38,332 bases of DNA from Candidatus Burarchaeum australiense (GTDB lineage: Archaea > Micrarchaeota > Micrarchaeia > Burarchaeales > Burarchaeaceae), in NCBI GenBank assembly GCA_902386535.1, contig CABMJK010000058.1:1-38332 (forward strand). The letters are read 5' to 3'. Below are positions 25,975 to 34,526 of this stretch, piece by piece; the stretch's first letter is position 1, and every line of letters begins with the position of its first letter. Under the pieces are notes generated by a model that was given only the letters and a program-made list of their open reading frames with translations, searched no databases and was not told the origin of the DNA. The translations under genes and the position numbers were made by a program.

Positions 25975-26024
25975 GCACCCACACTCGGAATCCGGCCGCG
26001 CGCCATGAACTTGCAAAGAATCAT
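25960..26024 (-). repeat. ~50-bp degenerate tandem duplication of the acylphosphatase start
   Basis: cttgcaaagaatcat occurs at 25960-25974 and 26010-26024, exactly 50 nt apart; the peptides [15 protein letters not shown] and [15 protein letters not shown] are clearly related. Confidence 0.8.
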
Positions 26025-27607
26025 TGCCATAACCTGAGGGCAAAGACCGTAATCGGCAGTGCGAGGCCGAAGTTGCGCCTGACCTCGTCGGACAGCTCGC
26101 CCACGTAGCCGACCTCCTTGCCGTGCTTCTTCACGACGCAGGAGCGCCCGGGGGCCAGGGAAGGAACCTCGTGGGGAAGTATGGCGCAATCGTTTTCGCC
26201 CAGCTCAAGCAACAGGGCCTCAAGCGCGCTCTTGGCCTCGCTGAAGGTGGCGCCCGCGTGCTCGCCCACGCCGCACAGTTCGAGAGATTCGCGGCCGTTC
26301 TTGTCATAAGTCAGGCCGAGCTCGAAGATGCGCTGGGGCATGGGATTGTGTATGTTCTGGCTGAGAATCGAGAGAAGGCCCGGCAGGAGGTGCGTGCGCA
26401 GGGAGGTGAAGTCGGTCGTGAGCGGGTTGACTGCGGTCGCCATTGGGGCGGGCTTAAGGCCGATTTTGGAGAAGTTCAGTTCCGCGTTCGTAAGAGTCCA
26501 GCTTATGGCCTGCGTGTATCCAAGCCCGACCAGGGCCTCGCGCACCTCGGAGGAATTCGGGAGCGGGCGGGCGATGGACGGGAAGGTGGGAAGCGTCTGG
26601 GGCATCTTGTTGTAATCATAGGCAATCGCGACATCCTCGGCCAAATCAACCCAGTGCATCAGGTCCGCGCGGTAGCAGGGGCTGTGCACAGTGCCTGCGG
26701 CATAATCGTGGCCCATGCGCGAGAGCAGTTCTGCCGTTTCAGCCTAGCTCACTGAGAGGCCGAGCAGGCGATTGCATTTTTTGTAGTCGAATTTCATCGT
26801 GCGGGGCGAGAGGTTGGGCGTGACTCCGTCGGTGGTCTCGATGGAATGGAGCTTCGCGCCTCGGTCGGCGAGCATGCAGCAGAGCACGTTGAGCGCATCC
26901 ATTATGGCGCGGGGCGAGGTGCCCGTAACGTCCATCAGCAGGTTGCGCGTCTGGGGCGTGAGCATGGTGATGGTGCCGTTTATTATTGGCGGGAAGGCGA
27001 GCACCTCGGCGTTGCTGTCGAGAAGAAGCGGGTATTTGCCGGGCTGGACCAGGTGCGCGTAATCAACACCCTTCGGGTGTTCCTTGAGAATCTGCGCAAT
27101 GGTCATGGGCCGTTCGCTGTCGAGCGGGGTGAAGGTGAATTCCTTCACGGCCTTGTAGGTGAAAGGCGCCTTGACCTTGTCGGCATCGTGCAGTCCTATC
27201 GAGACCTTGCGCCTTTTCCTGCCGAACGTGTCGTGGATTTTTTCCTGCACGTTGATGAGCGAAAGCAGAAGCTCCTCGTTCAGGTTGACGCCCTTGGCAT
27301 GGGCCATCACGATGTAGGGTCGCGCGCCGCGCACGCTCCGGTCAATCTCGAGCCGCATGCCGCTGGGCTCGGCTGAATATTTCCGCAGCCCGGGCGTCGT
27401 GCCCGTGAAGCTCGCGAGAGCGCGGGCCATACCCTCGACGCTCAGCATGTCTATGCGGTTCGGTGTGATGTCGAGCGAGAACTTGCCGTCCGCGTAGGCA
27501 TCCACGGGCATGCCGAGCATGTCAATCCTCTCGCGCAGCTCGGCTGCCGATAGCTTGGCGCCCATCAGCCCGCACAATTCCTTTTCATCGAATATTACGG
27601 ATGCCAT
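26021..27607 (-). CDS. pheT: Phenylalanyl-tRNA synthetase beta subunit, interrupted by an in-frame TAG
   Basis: Two ORFs in the same frame (26744-27607 and the segment after 26743) join into one archaeal-type PheT of about 528 codons: ...[64 protein letters not shown].... Confidence 0.9.
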
Positions 27608-27645
27608 CAGTTCCACCGTTTCATCGCTTGCATGTTCACGCGCCA

Positions 27646-29055
27646 TCAATCCTGCTGTTTCAGCCTGAAGTCCCTCAGCCACGCCAGGTCGTTCTTGTAG
27701 AACGCCCGTATGTCATCGATGTCATTGGCGAGCATGATGGGCCTTTCGAGCGACAGGCCCCATGCGAGAACCGGGTATTTGCCCCAGAGCGGCAGACAGA
27801 CCTCGGGCCTGAAAATGCCCGCGCCGCCGAGCTCGAGCCATGCCTTCTTCTTCTCGAAGTAGACCTCGACCTCGAGCGAGGGCTCGGTGTACGGGAAGTA
27901 CGAGGGCCTGAAGCGTATCTTCTCGAAGCCCAGCTTGCGGTAGAACTCGCGCAGCAGGCCAAGCAAATCCGTAAATGTCGCCTTCTCCCAGAGCACGATG
28001 CCCTCTATCTGGTAGAATTCCGCAAGGTGCTTGAAATCCACGACCTCATTGCGGTAGACCTTGCCAATGCAGAAATATTTCGCATGCTCGCGCTTCTGCT
28101 CCCTGCTCCTGTCCAGGTAGCGCGCCGAGACCGCGGTGGTGTGCGTGCGTAGGGTCTTCTTGCGCGCAAGCGCCTCGTCCCACTTGTATTTCCATGCGGA
28201 CTGGTGGGCTTTCCTCACCTTCTCGACCACGTCGCCCTTCGGCAGCTGCTCCTCGCCTTCGAGGTAGAACGTGTCGGCCATCTCGCGGGCCGGATGGTCC
28301 TGGGGCTGGAAGAGCGCATCGAAATTCCAGAACGAGCTTTCGACTGCGGGCCCCTGCATCTCCTCAAAGCCGAGCTCGAAGAAAATCTGCCGTATTCTGT
28401 CGGCATGGCGCTGCACTGGGTGGAGCTTGGCGGGGTATGCGCGCGAAGTCGGCGCAGTAAGGTTATAGGAGGGTCGCGCGCCCGCGGAAAGGGCCTCGAG
28501 GCCCTTCGGAGTAATCGCGAGCGCGTGCGCCTTCTCGGCCTTGGGCTCGGTGATGAGGCCGCGCGAGAGAAGGGGTTTTACCAGCTCTGACGCAGCAGTG
28601 CTCACGAAATTGTTCTCAGCCACCTGGGCGAGCATTTTTTTCTGCTCATACGCCCTGAAATCGGGTTCACGCCTAAGGACGAGGGCGCCGGAAACTATTT
28701 CGACCCAGCCATTGCTTTTTGCCCAGCCCAGGCCTATGCGCTTCTCCTCGGCCTCGAGGGAAGCTATGGGCACCGGGGCGCCGGCTTTTTTGAGCTGCGC
28801 GACCAGCCGCTCTTCCGGGAAGCCGTCCTTGACGAAGCGCGCGCCTTCGGGCGTGACTGATGTGCGATAGCCCCGCACGGTCTCGTGCACCTGCACGTAG
28901 GCGCGGTCTGCCAGAAGGCCCGCCGCCTTCCTCACCGCATCCATCGGGAGCTTGGAAGCAGCCGAAACCTCCTCGAAGCTGAAGGAAGTCTTGCCCGCAT
29001 GTTCGTGCCGTAGAGCTTGCAGGTTCTTCAGAAGGATTATCTCGTGTTCATGCAT
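27646..29055 (-). CDS. pheS: Phenylalanyl-tRNA synthetase alpha subunit
   Basis: N-terminal winged-helix region plus class II core: HPVQRHADRIRQIFFELGFEEMQGPAVESSFWNFDALFQPQDHPAREMADTF, FCIGKVYRNEVVDFKHLAEFYQIEG, GGAGIFRPEV, WGLSLERPIM. Confidence 0.95.
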   Translation of the reverse strand: MHEHEIILLKNLQALRHEHAGKTSFSFEEVSAASKLPMDAVRKAAGLLADRAYVQVHETVRGYRTSVTPEGARFVKDGFPEERLVAQLKKAGAPVPIASLEAEEKRIGLGWAKSNGWVEIVSGALVLRREPDFRAYEQKKMLAQVAENNFVSTAASELVKPLLSRGLITEPKAEKAHALAITPKGLEALSAGARPSYNLTAPTSRAYPAKLHPVQRHADRIRQIFFELGFEEMQGPAVESSFWNFDALFQPQDHPAREMADTFYLEGEEQLPKGDVVEKVRKAHQSAWKYKWDEALARKKTLRTHTTAVSARYLDRSREQKREHAKYFCIGKVYRNEVVDFKHLAEFYQIEGIVLWEKATFTDLLGLLREFYRKLGFEKIRFRPSYFPYTEPSLEVEVYFEKKKAWLELGGAGIFRPEVCLPLWGKYPVLAWGLSLERPIMLANDIDDIRAFYKNDLAWLRDFRLKQQD

Positions 29056-29080
29056 GCGTATCAACTGTTTGCTGTTTGCG

Positions 29081-29120
29081 CGGTCAATCGCACGGTCATT
29101 GTGCGGTCAAAAGCTTTTGA
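29081..29120. promoter_or_regulatory. Three phased cggtca repeats plus a 14-bp palindrome upstream of pheS
   Basis: cggtca at 29081, 29093 and 29104 (12 and 11 bp spacing); perfect palindrome TCAAAAGCTTTTGA at 29107-29120. Confidence 0.45.
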
Positions 29121-29129
29121 TTATTTTTG

Positions 29130-29948
29130 TTATTTTTGCGCGCCCATGTAGCGCCTCAGCAATATTAGCGAGGAGAGGAGCACGAGCAGCATGAGCATCA
29201 GCACGAGCCCCTCGGTCGACCTCATGAGGTCGGCCAGGCCGTGCTGGGCATCGCTGAAGAACCGCATGACTTCGGTCTCGAGGGGCTCCTCGCGCGTGAA
29301 ACCCAGGTCGAAGCGGGCCATTACGACGGGCCCGGACCACTTGAGCTGCGAGACGCCGGAAATTGGCAGGTCGGTCTTGGTGAAATATTCGGGAAAGGGG
29401 TTGAGGCGCGTGAGCAGGGAGTCGGGAGGCAGGTTTATGGTTAGCTCGGTGCCCGAGGGCAGCATCACGTCGCCGGCCTCCGAGGTCTCGAAGGAGAGGG
29501 CGCGCGGATTGAGGGTGTAGTTATAGGTGCGCGGCTTGGACTGCTCGACCAGCATGAAGCTGCCGGGCTCCAGGTTGGAGGCCTCATACTCCATGCGCAC
29601 GATGCCGTAGCACGTGCCGGTCCACGGGTTGCAGCCCTGCCTGCGCTGGGCCCGTATGCGCACGTCCTCCACGTCCACGTATTTCGAGTCCATGTGCAGG
29701 CGCATGTTCTCGATGGAGGTAACGTTCTTCCAGGCCGAGATGTCGTTCAGCGACATGACGCTGTCGTAGAAGGTCGAGGACTCGTTCGAGTCCATGTAGA
29801 GCTCGTACTCCTCGAGCACGTGCGCGGTGCCGTCCTCGCGCAGGGTCATGTCGAACGTGTGATAGACCTGCTGGAAGGCGGCGCTGGCCGGCGTGGGCAG
29901 CAGCGAGACTGCAAGCGCGAATACGAGCAAAAGTAAGAAAAGCCTCAT
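29130..29948 (-). CDS. Secreted/membrane-anchored hypothetical protein
   Basis: Signal peptide MRLFLLLLVFALAVSLLPTPASA; C-terminal TM LVLMLMLLVLLSSLILLRRYM. Confidence 0.85.
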   Translation of the reverse strand: MRLFLLLLVFALAVSLLPTPASAAFQQVYHTFDMTLREDGTAHVLEEYELYMDSNESSTFYDSVMSLNDISAWKNVTSIENMRLHMDSKYVDVEDVRIRAQRRQGCNPWTGTCYGIVRMEYEASNLEPGSFMLVEQSKPRTYNYTLNPRALSFETSEAGDVMLPSGTELTINLPPDSLLTRLNPFPEYFTKTDLPISGVSQLKWSGPVVMARFDLGFTREEPLETEVMRFFSDAQHGLADLMRSTEGLVLMLMLLVLLSSLILLRRYMGAQK

Positions 29949-29999
29949 GGGTAAAGATTTGCAGGCACATTTTTAAATCTGAATAGGTAATTTACGACT

Positions 30000-30665
30000 A
30001 TGAAACTAACCTACGTCGGCCACTCGACTTTCAAGATCGAGCTGGGCGGCCTCGTCATCCTGATGGACCCGTTCTTCAGCGGCGACGCGAACGGCAGGCC
30101 GCGCAAGGTGGCGGCGGCACTTTCTCCCGGCCAGATACGGGAGTGCGACTTCATTTTCATCAGCCACGAGCACACGGACCACTGCGACGTGGCGGCGATC
30201 CAGGAAATAGTGGAGCGCACGCACGCCCAGGTCGTGGCCCCTAGGCCCGTGCTCGCGAAGCTCGAGCTGAGCGAGCGAAGGCGCGTGGACGTGAAAGAGG
30301 GCGACAAGTTCGAGATAAAGGGCCTGAACATCGACGTAATCAAGGCGGTGCACCCCCAGTCAACCTATCCGGTCGGCTACAAGCTTTCCATGGGCGGACA
30401 GAGCGTTTACTTCGCGGGAGACACCTACGAGTACAGGGACATGAAGGACATAACTGCCGACGTGGCCATCGTACCCATCGGGGGCTCGTACACCATGGAC
30501 ACCTTTGCGGCCTCGACGGCGTGCAACGAGATGAACATCAAATACGCGATTCCCATGCACTACAACACGCATGACAGGATAGAGCAGTTTCCCGAGGAGT
30601 TCGCGAAGGACGTGAAGAAGGCCAAAGTCGTGATTCTGGAGCCTGGCGAGGATTTCGAATTCTAG
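30000..30665 (+). CDS. UPF0173-type metal-dependent hydrolase (metallo-beta-lactamase fold)
   Basis: MKLTYVGHSTFKIELGGLVILMDPF..., SHEHTDHCD motif, YFAGDT, GGSYTMD, MHYNTH. Confidence 0.92.
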   Translation: MKLTYVGHSTFKIELGGLVILMDPFFSGDANGRPRKVAAALSPGQIRECDFIFISHEHTDHCDVAAIQEIVERTHAQVVAPRPVLAKLELSERRRVDVKEGDKFEIKGLNIDVIKAVHPQSTYPVGYKLSMGGQSVYFAGDTYEYRDMKDITADVAIVPIGGSYTMDTFAASTACNEMNIKYAIPMHYNTHDRIEQFPEEFAKDVKKAKVVILEPGEDFEF

Positions 30666-30695
30666 AATTCTGCTGTGCTTCATGGAGGGGATTGT

Positions 30696-31100
30696 ATGAT
30701 AACGGGAATAAGAATAACGAAGGCCGAAGTGGCGCGCGAGAAGAATGAGGTTCCGCGGAGCCTTGGCATAAACATGTCCATAGCGGACGTGAAGCAGACC
30801 GGCGAGGACCTCGAGATTTCCTTCACCTACAGCGCAGACTACACCGAGAAGGTCGGCCACCTGCTGCTTGAGGGAGTGCTCGTGGTGAGCGAGGACAAGA
30901 AGAAGCGCGAGGACATCCTCCGCACGTGGAAGGCCAAGAAGAGGCTGGAGGACGTGTTCGCCGAGGACATCCTGAACAACATCAACTTCGCGTGCATGGC
31001 GCGGGGCACGGTGCTCGCGATGCTCGTGAACCTCCAGCCGCCCATGACCCCGCCGCGCATAAGGATTGACAAGGCCGGCGCGGACTCGAGCGTGGCCTAG
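30696..31100 (+). CDS. Conserved hypothetical protein
   Basis: MITGIRITKAEVAREKNEVPRSLGINMSIADV...; ggagggg RBS before ATG 30696. Confidence 0.75.
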   Translation: MITGIRITKAEVAREKNEVPRSLGINMSIADVKQTGEDLEISFTYSADYTEKVGHLLLEGVLVVSEDKKKREDILRTWKAKKRLEDVFAEDILNNINFACMARGTVLAMLVNLQPPMTPPRIRIDKAGADSSVA

Positions 31101-31190
31101 GGCCCTTTGTTTTTTCCTTTCTGTTTTTCCTTTTTGCTTTATTTTTCGTTCTTTTTCCTTTCCAGTTTTCCTTCTTTTCCGTTTCCCGCC
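31101..31190 (+). terminator. Long T/C-rich tract between convergent genes, likely archaeal-type terminator
   Basis: ccctttgttttttcctttctgtttttcctttttgctttatttttcgttctttttcctttccagttttccttcttttccg immediately after the stop of the + strand gene. Confidence 0.55.
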
Positions 31191-31196
31191 CGACGC

Positions 31197-31706
31197 TCAG
31201 CGCCGCAGGTTGTTTATCGCGTCCGTAAGATATTTCAGAATCCCGCGGCCGGTGTGGCTGGGCGCGCAGTTCATGCACAGGCAGGTGCCTTCGGAGGAGA
31301 CGTAGCTGATGACCGCCATGCGGCCGCACCTGTCGCAGACGCGCACGCCGTGCCGCCTCCCGCCGCTGCCGCCGGGCGACTGGTCATGCATGCACCTGAT
31401 GCAGAGCCTCGTGCCGTCGGGCTTCTCGAAGCTGGCGCCCTCGATGAACTTGCCGCAAGAGGCGCAGTAGCGCTCGCGGCGGTTCTTCCGCACTTCCTCG
31501 CAGCATTTTTTGCACAGGGTCGTGCCGAGTTCCAGGTTGGCCTCGCGCTGGGGGATGTAAATTCCGCAGCGCGTGCACAGGGCGTTCTTCTCAGTTTGCC
31601 TCCTGCCGCTTTCAGTGTAGCAGGTCGGGCAAAGCATGCCGCGGCCGTAATAGTTGCCGTCCCAGGACTCTATCTCGGCACCGCAGCGGGTGCAGTTCTG
31701 CGCAAT
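31197..31706 (-). CDS. Four-repeat zinc-finger (CxxCG...CxxC) protein; N-terminus probably upstream of the ATG at 31637
   Basis: Repeats CTRCGAEIESWDGNYYGRGMLCPTC / CTRCGIYIPQREANLELGTTLCKKC / CASCGKFIEGASFEKPDGTRLCIRC / CDRCGRMAVISYVSSEGTCLCMNC. The first repeat lies partly upstream of ATG 31637 in the same open frame; ATT 31706 is the only AUN-like start before the TGA. Confidence 0.7.
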   Translation of the reverse strand: MAQNCTRCGAEIESWDGNYYGRGMLCPTCYTESGRRQTEKNALCTRCGIYIPQREANLELGTTLCKKCCEEVRKNRRERYCASCGKFIEGASFEKPDGTRLCIRCMHDQSPGGSGGRRHGVRVCDRCGRMAVISYVSSEGTCLCMNCAPSHTGRGILKYLTDAINNLRR

Positions 31707-31740
31707 GAGGGAAAATTTGAATCAGGAGATATAATAAGAG

Positions 31741-32508
31741 TTATTTGCGCTTTCGCGGGGCGGGGGGCGTTTTTTTCTTCGCGGGCGCGCACGGCTGTTC
31801 CGGCTTCGGTTCTTCCGCCCCCTCCTGTCCGGCCTGCCGCACATAGGCCATGTACTCGAGTTCCTGCAGCTTCTCCTTGCCCACGTCGCCCACCTCGTAA
31901 ATGTGGGATGGCGGCTTGGCCGTCGGGGCTGCGGGCGCAAAGGGAGGCCTTGGTGCGGGCACCTCGTCCTGGCGCTGGGAAGGCGCTGCCGCAGGAGGCT
32001 GGGCAGGGGGAGCGGGAGGAGAGGTTTCCTCCGCGTTTGATTTCGCCTCGCCAGGCTCGAGCATGTCGGTGATTATCCCCAGCAGCTCGTTCAAGTCCTT
32101 GAGCTTCATTCGCCGCATAGTAATTTTGTAGTCAGACCCGCCGCCAGTCGCATAAATGTAGAGCGTGCCCATCCCGAACAGGCGCTCGAGAAGCCCTTGC
32201 TTCGTTGCAAAATCCGATATTTTCTCGTAGGGCACGACCGAACTCTGCTTCATTATCACGCCCTCCCGCTTCTCCACGCCCTCGTGCGTGGCGGAGTAGG
32301 TTATGTCGTCGTTGACGATTTTTATGTAAAGCATGGCCAGGAGGGCTATCGCCAGATAGAGGCCAAGCGCCCACAAAAAGATGCTTGCATCCGACCAGAG
32401 GCCCAGGTAGGTGATGGAAAACAGGGAGAGAAAAATTACGGCTATGCTGAAGTAGCGAATCAGGGTAAAGTAATGGGAATAAACGGGTTTGTAGGATTTG
32501 AGAATCAT
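31741..32508 (-). CDS. PH-domain (YdbS/DUF304-like) membrane protein with Pro/Ala-rich tail
   Basis: Two TM helices (FSIAVIFLSLFSITYLGLW, ASIFLWALGLYLAIALLAMLYI), then ITYSATHEGVEKREGVIMKQSSVVPYEKISDFATKQGLLERLFGMGTLYIYATGG typical of bPH2. Confidence 0.85.
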   Translation of the reverse strand: MILKSYKPVYSHYFTLIRYFSIAVIFLSLFSITYLGLWSDASIFLWALGLYLAIALLAMLYIKIVNDDITYSATHEGVEKREGVIMKQSSVVPYEKISDFATKQGLLERLFGMGTLYIYATGGGSDYKITMRRMKLKDLNELLGIITDMLEPGEAKSNAEETSPPAPPAQPPAAAPSQRQDEVPAPRPPFAPAAPTAKPPSHIYEVGDVGKEKLQELEYMAYVRQAGQEGAEEPKPEQPCAPAKKKTPPAPRKRK

Positions 32509-32567
32509 CCCAGCACCAGCAAGCCTTTGGCAATCATGATTTAAAATTGTTGGCATTTAGTTTCCTC

Positions 32568-33266
32568 GTGGGCAGGGGCCGGCGCCTGGCGCTTGCATTG
32601 CTGCTGGTCCTTCTTTTTCTAGCCGGCTCGATAGAACTCATTGCGCCGCGGCACGTCAGGGTGGGCGAGGAAGTCGAGGCGGTGGCGCTCGTGAACGGAG
32701 TGCAGGCGCCGGGAGAAATCACGGTGGTGTCTCCGGCAGGCGATTCGACATGCTATGCGAACGGGCATGCGAAATTCAACGCGAGCGGGGCGGGCACGTG
32801 GCTCGTGAGGTATTCTGATGTTGAGCGGAGGGTGGAGGTTGAGAACCGCTTGCCGGCCTATGCGGAGCCCCTTGCCTACGGTGCCTTTGCATTCGCAGCG
32901 CTCGCAATTGCATACTCGTTCTTTAGGGGTCGCAGGAAGCTGTTGGTCGAGAAGAGGTTTGAGGCCGGAACCGTAAGCATAGAGGTGCGGAACGCGGGCG
33001 AGGACTTGCTGGGCGTGCGCATTTCAGACCCCGTACCAGAGGATGCCGAACTCGACCTGCCGATGGGTGCGCGGCACGGCGCCAGGGAAAGCGCCGGGCC
33101 TGACGGAAGGAGGTGCGTGCGCTGGCACCTGCCGGTGCTGCGCGCAGGCGAACGCGTCGTGCTCGCCTACGGCATGAGGACTTCGGCGCGCGTGCTGCCA
33201 GGAGCAGAGGTGCGCGCCTCGCTCGGCCGCGAGGTGATTGCGGGGAGCGACGAGGTTCGAACCTGA
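32568..33266 (+). CDS. Membrane protein with Ig-like/beta domains (hypothetical)
   Basis: Signal/TM RRLALALLLVLLFLAGSIELIA, second TM YGAFAFAALAIAYSFF; GTG 32568 or TTG 32547 start. Confidence 0.7.
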   Translation: MGRGRRLALALLLVLLFLAGSIELIAPRHVRVGEEVEAVALVNGVQAPGEITVVSPAGDSTCYANGHAKFNASGAGTWLVRYSDVERRVEVENRLPAYAEPLAYGAFAFAALAIAYSFFRGRRKLLVEKRFEAGTVSIEVRNAGEDLLGVRISDPVPEDAELDLPMGARHGARESAGPDGRRCVRWHLPVLRAGERVVLAYGMRTSARVLPGAEVRASLGREVIAGSDEVRT

Positions 33267-33327
33267 TTTGAAGAAAAAGTGCTGCTTTTTATACTTTGAA
33301 CGCGCCAAGAAAGAAGCAAGTGGGGGG

Positions 33328-34074
33328 ATGAAAATGGTTACTGTTGATGTACGGGAAGGAGCAGACCCGAGACTTGCGAGATGGATGCTGGCGCTCGATA
33401 GAGGTCATTCGTCGCCAGGCCCTGCAAAAACAGTTCTGATTGAAATGGCAGACGCAGGGGAGCCGATGGCAGTGGGACCGATCGTTAAGGCTGTGCTTAG
33501 TTTCAAGGATTCGAACCCGGAATTATCCCGCGAGGCCGCAGAGGCGCTGGCATTGCTGGCGATGCTGCATGACAGCACGCCAGTCCAAAAGCAGTTGAGA
33601 TACGAAGCGATTGTGCCTCTGGGCAGCGGCTTGTGCAACTTCCAGGACCCGAAAGTCGTCGAGGCAGTCGCAACCGTACTTGAGAAAACACGCGATCCGC
33701 TGGCAGCGGAGTATTTGGTCAGGGCAGCGCAGAAAAAGAAGGAGTTGGAAACCGTACTAAGCGCGCTTTGGGAAATCGTAGGAAAATTTGACGCGGGATT
33801 TCAGACTCGCAGCAACCTTGAGGGCATTCGCGGCCGTTTGGAGAAGTTGAAGGCAGAGCTTGACGGCCAGGAAAACGAGCCGATGCGAAGAAAAGTTTCC
33901 GGGCTGTTGGACAGGATAAATGAAAGACTGGGAAGCGCGGTTCCATGCGACACGGCCTCGGACGCGGGCAGGCTCGCAAGGGAGATGACAGCACAGCAGT
34001 CGGGGGACCAGAAACTGAGGGCAGTAAGGCCCCGGCCTCCGATGCTAAATGCGCAACCGCAGGCAAACCACTAA
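33328..34074 (+). CDS. Helical repeat (HEAT/ARM-like) hypothetical protein
   Basis: 248 aa; MKMVTVDVREGADPRLARWMLALDRGH...SREAAEALALLAML...; preceded by a tttttatac TATA and tgggggg. Confidence 0.7.
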   Translation: MKMVTVDVREGADPRLARWMLALDRGHSSPGPAKTVLIEMADAGEPMAVGPIVKAVLSFKDSNPELSREAAEALALLAMLHDSTPVQKQLRYEAIVPLGSGLCNFQDPKVVEAVATVLEKTRDPLAAEYLVRAAQKKKELETVLSALWEIVGKFDAGFQTRSNLEGIRGRLEKLKAELDGQENEPMRRKVSGLLDRINERLGSAVPCDTASDAGRLAREMTAQQSGDQKLRAVRPRPPMLNAQPQANH

Positions 34075-34466
34075 TCCTTCACCAAGAAAAGGAAGGCTAT
34101 GAAGATTATGTTGGCCGTCACCAGTGCGAGCAGATGCGGAGTCAGGGGCGAGAGGTTCAGATAAGGGCTCTGGCCGAAGGCGATTGCCTGGAAGAGGATT
34201 ACAGAGGCCAGCATCACCAATTTCGAGAAGAGAAGGTGAGTGTTGAAAATCAGGTAAATGGCAGCCACGGCAAGCAGAATCATGAGTGCGAAGGAGGAGG
34301 CGAGCACCAATGAGGAAGCGGTGAGGGAGGCGACGCGCATGAGGAACAGCATTATCGCCATTATGAGGAAAACGGTGGTTATGAGCTTGAAATTCACGTG
34401 AGGTGCGTGGGCCAGGTGCTCCTCACCGGTCTTCAAATCATCCCACTGGAAGAAGTTGCGCCCCAT
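34071..34466 (-). CDS. Small 4-TM membrane protein
   Basis: 131 aa MGRNFFQWDDLKTGEEHLAHAPHVNFKLITTVFLIMAIMLFLMRVASL...; the 368-aa ORF in the track is an artefactual extension. Confidence 0.8.
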   Translation of the reverse strand: MGRNFFQWDDLKTGEEHLAHAPHVNFKLITTVFLIMAIMLFLMRVASLTASSLVLASSFALMILLAVAAIYLIFNTHLLFSKLVMLASVILFQAIAFGQSPYLNLSPLTPHLLALVTANIIFIAFLFLVKD

Positions 34467-34526
34467 GAGGGGGCTTCTCGGCAAACTAATAAAAACGTAG
34501 CATAAAACGGTTATGGGGAATGCGTC

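Noticed and set aside
26744-26746. Genome-wide reassignment of TAG (e.g. pyrrolysine) as the explanation for the pheT amber codon
   Set aside because: Many genes in the window, including dcd, alaX, the giant gene and the PadR gene, terminate at TAG with no homologous extension visible, and no pyl genes are present here.
28489-28506. Perfect 18-bp palindrome AAGGGCCTCGAGGCCCTT
   Set aside because: Lies inside pheS and encodes TPKGLEAL with normal codon usage; most likely a coding coincidence.
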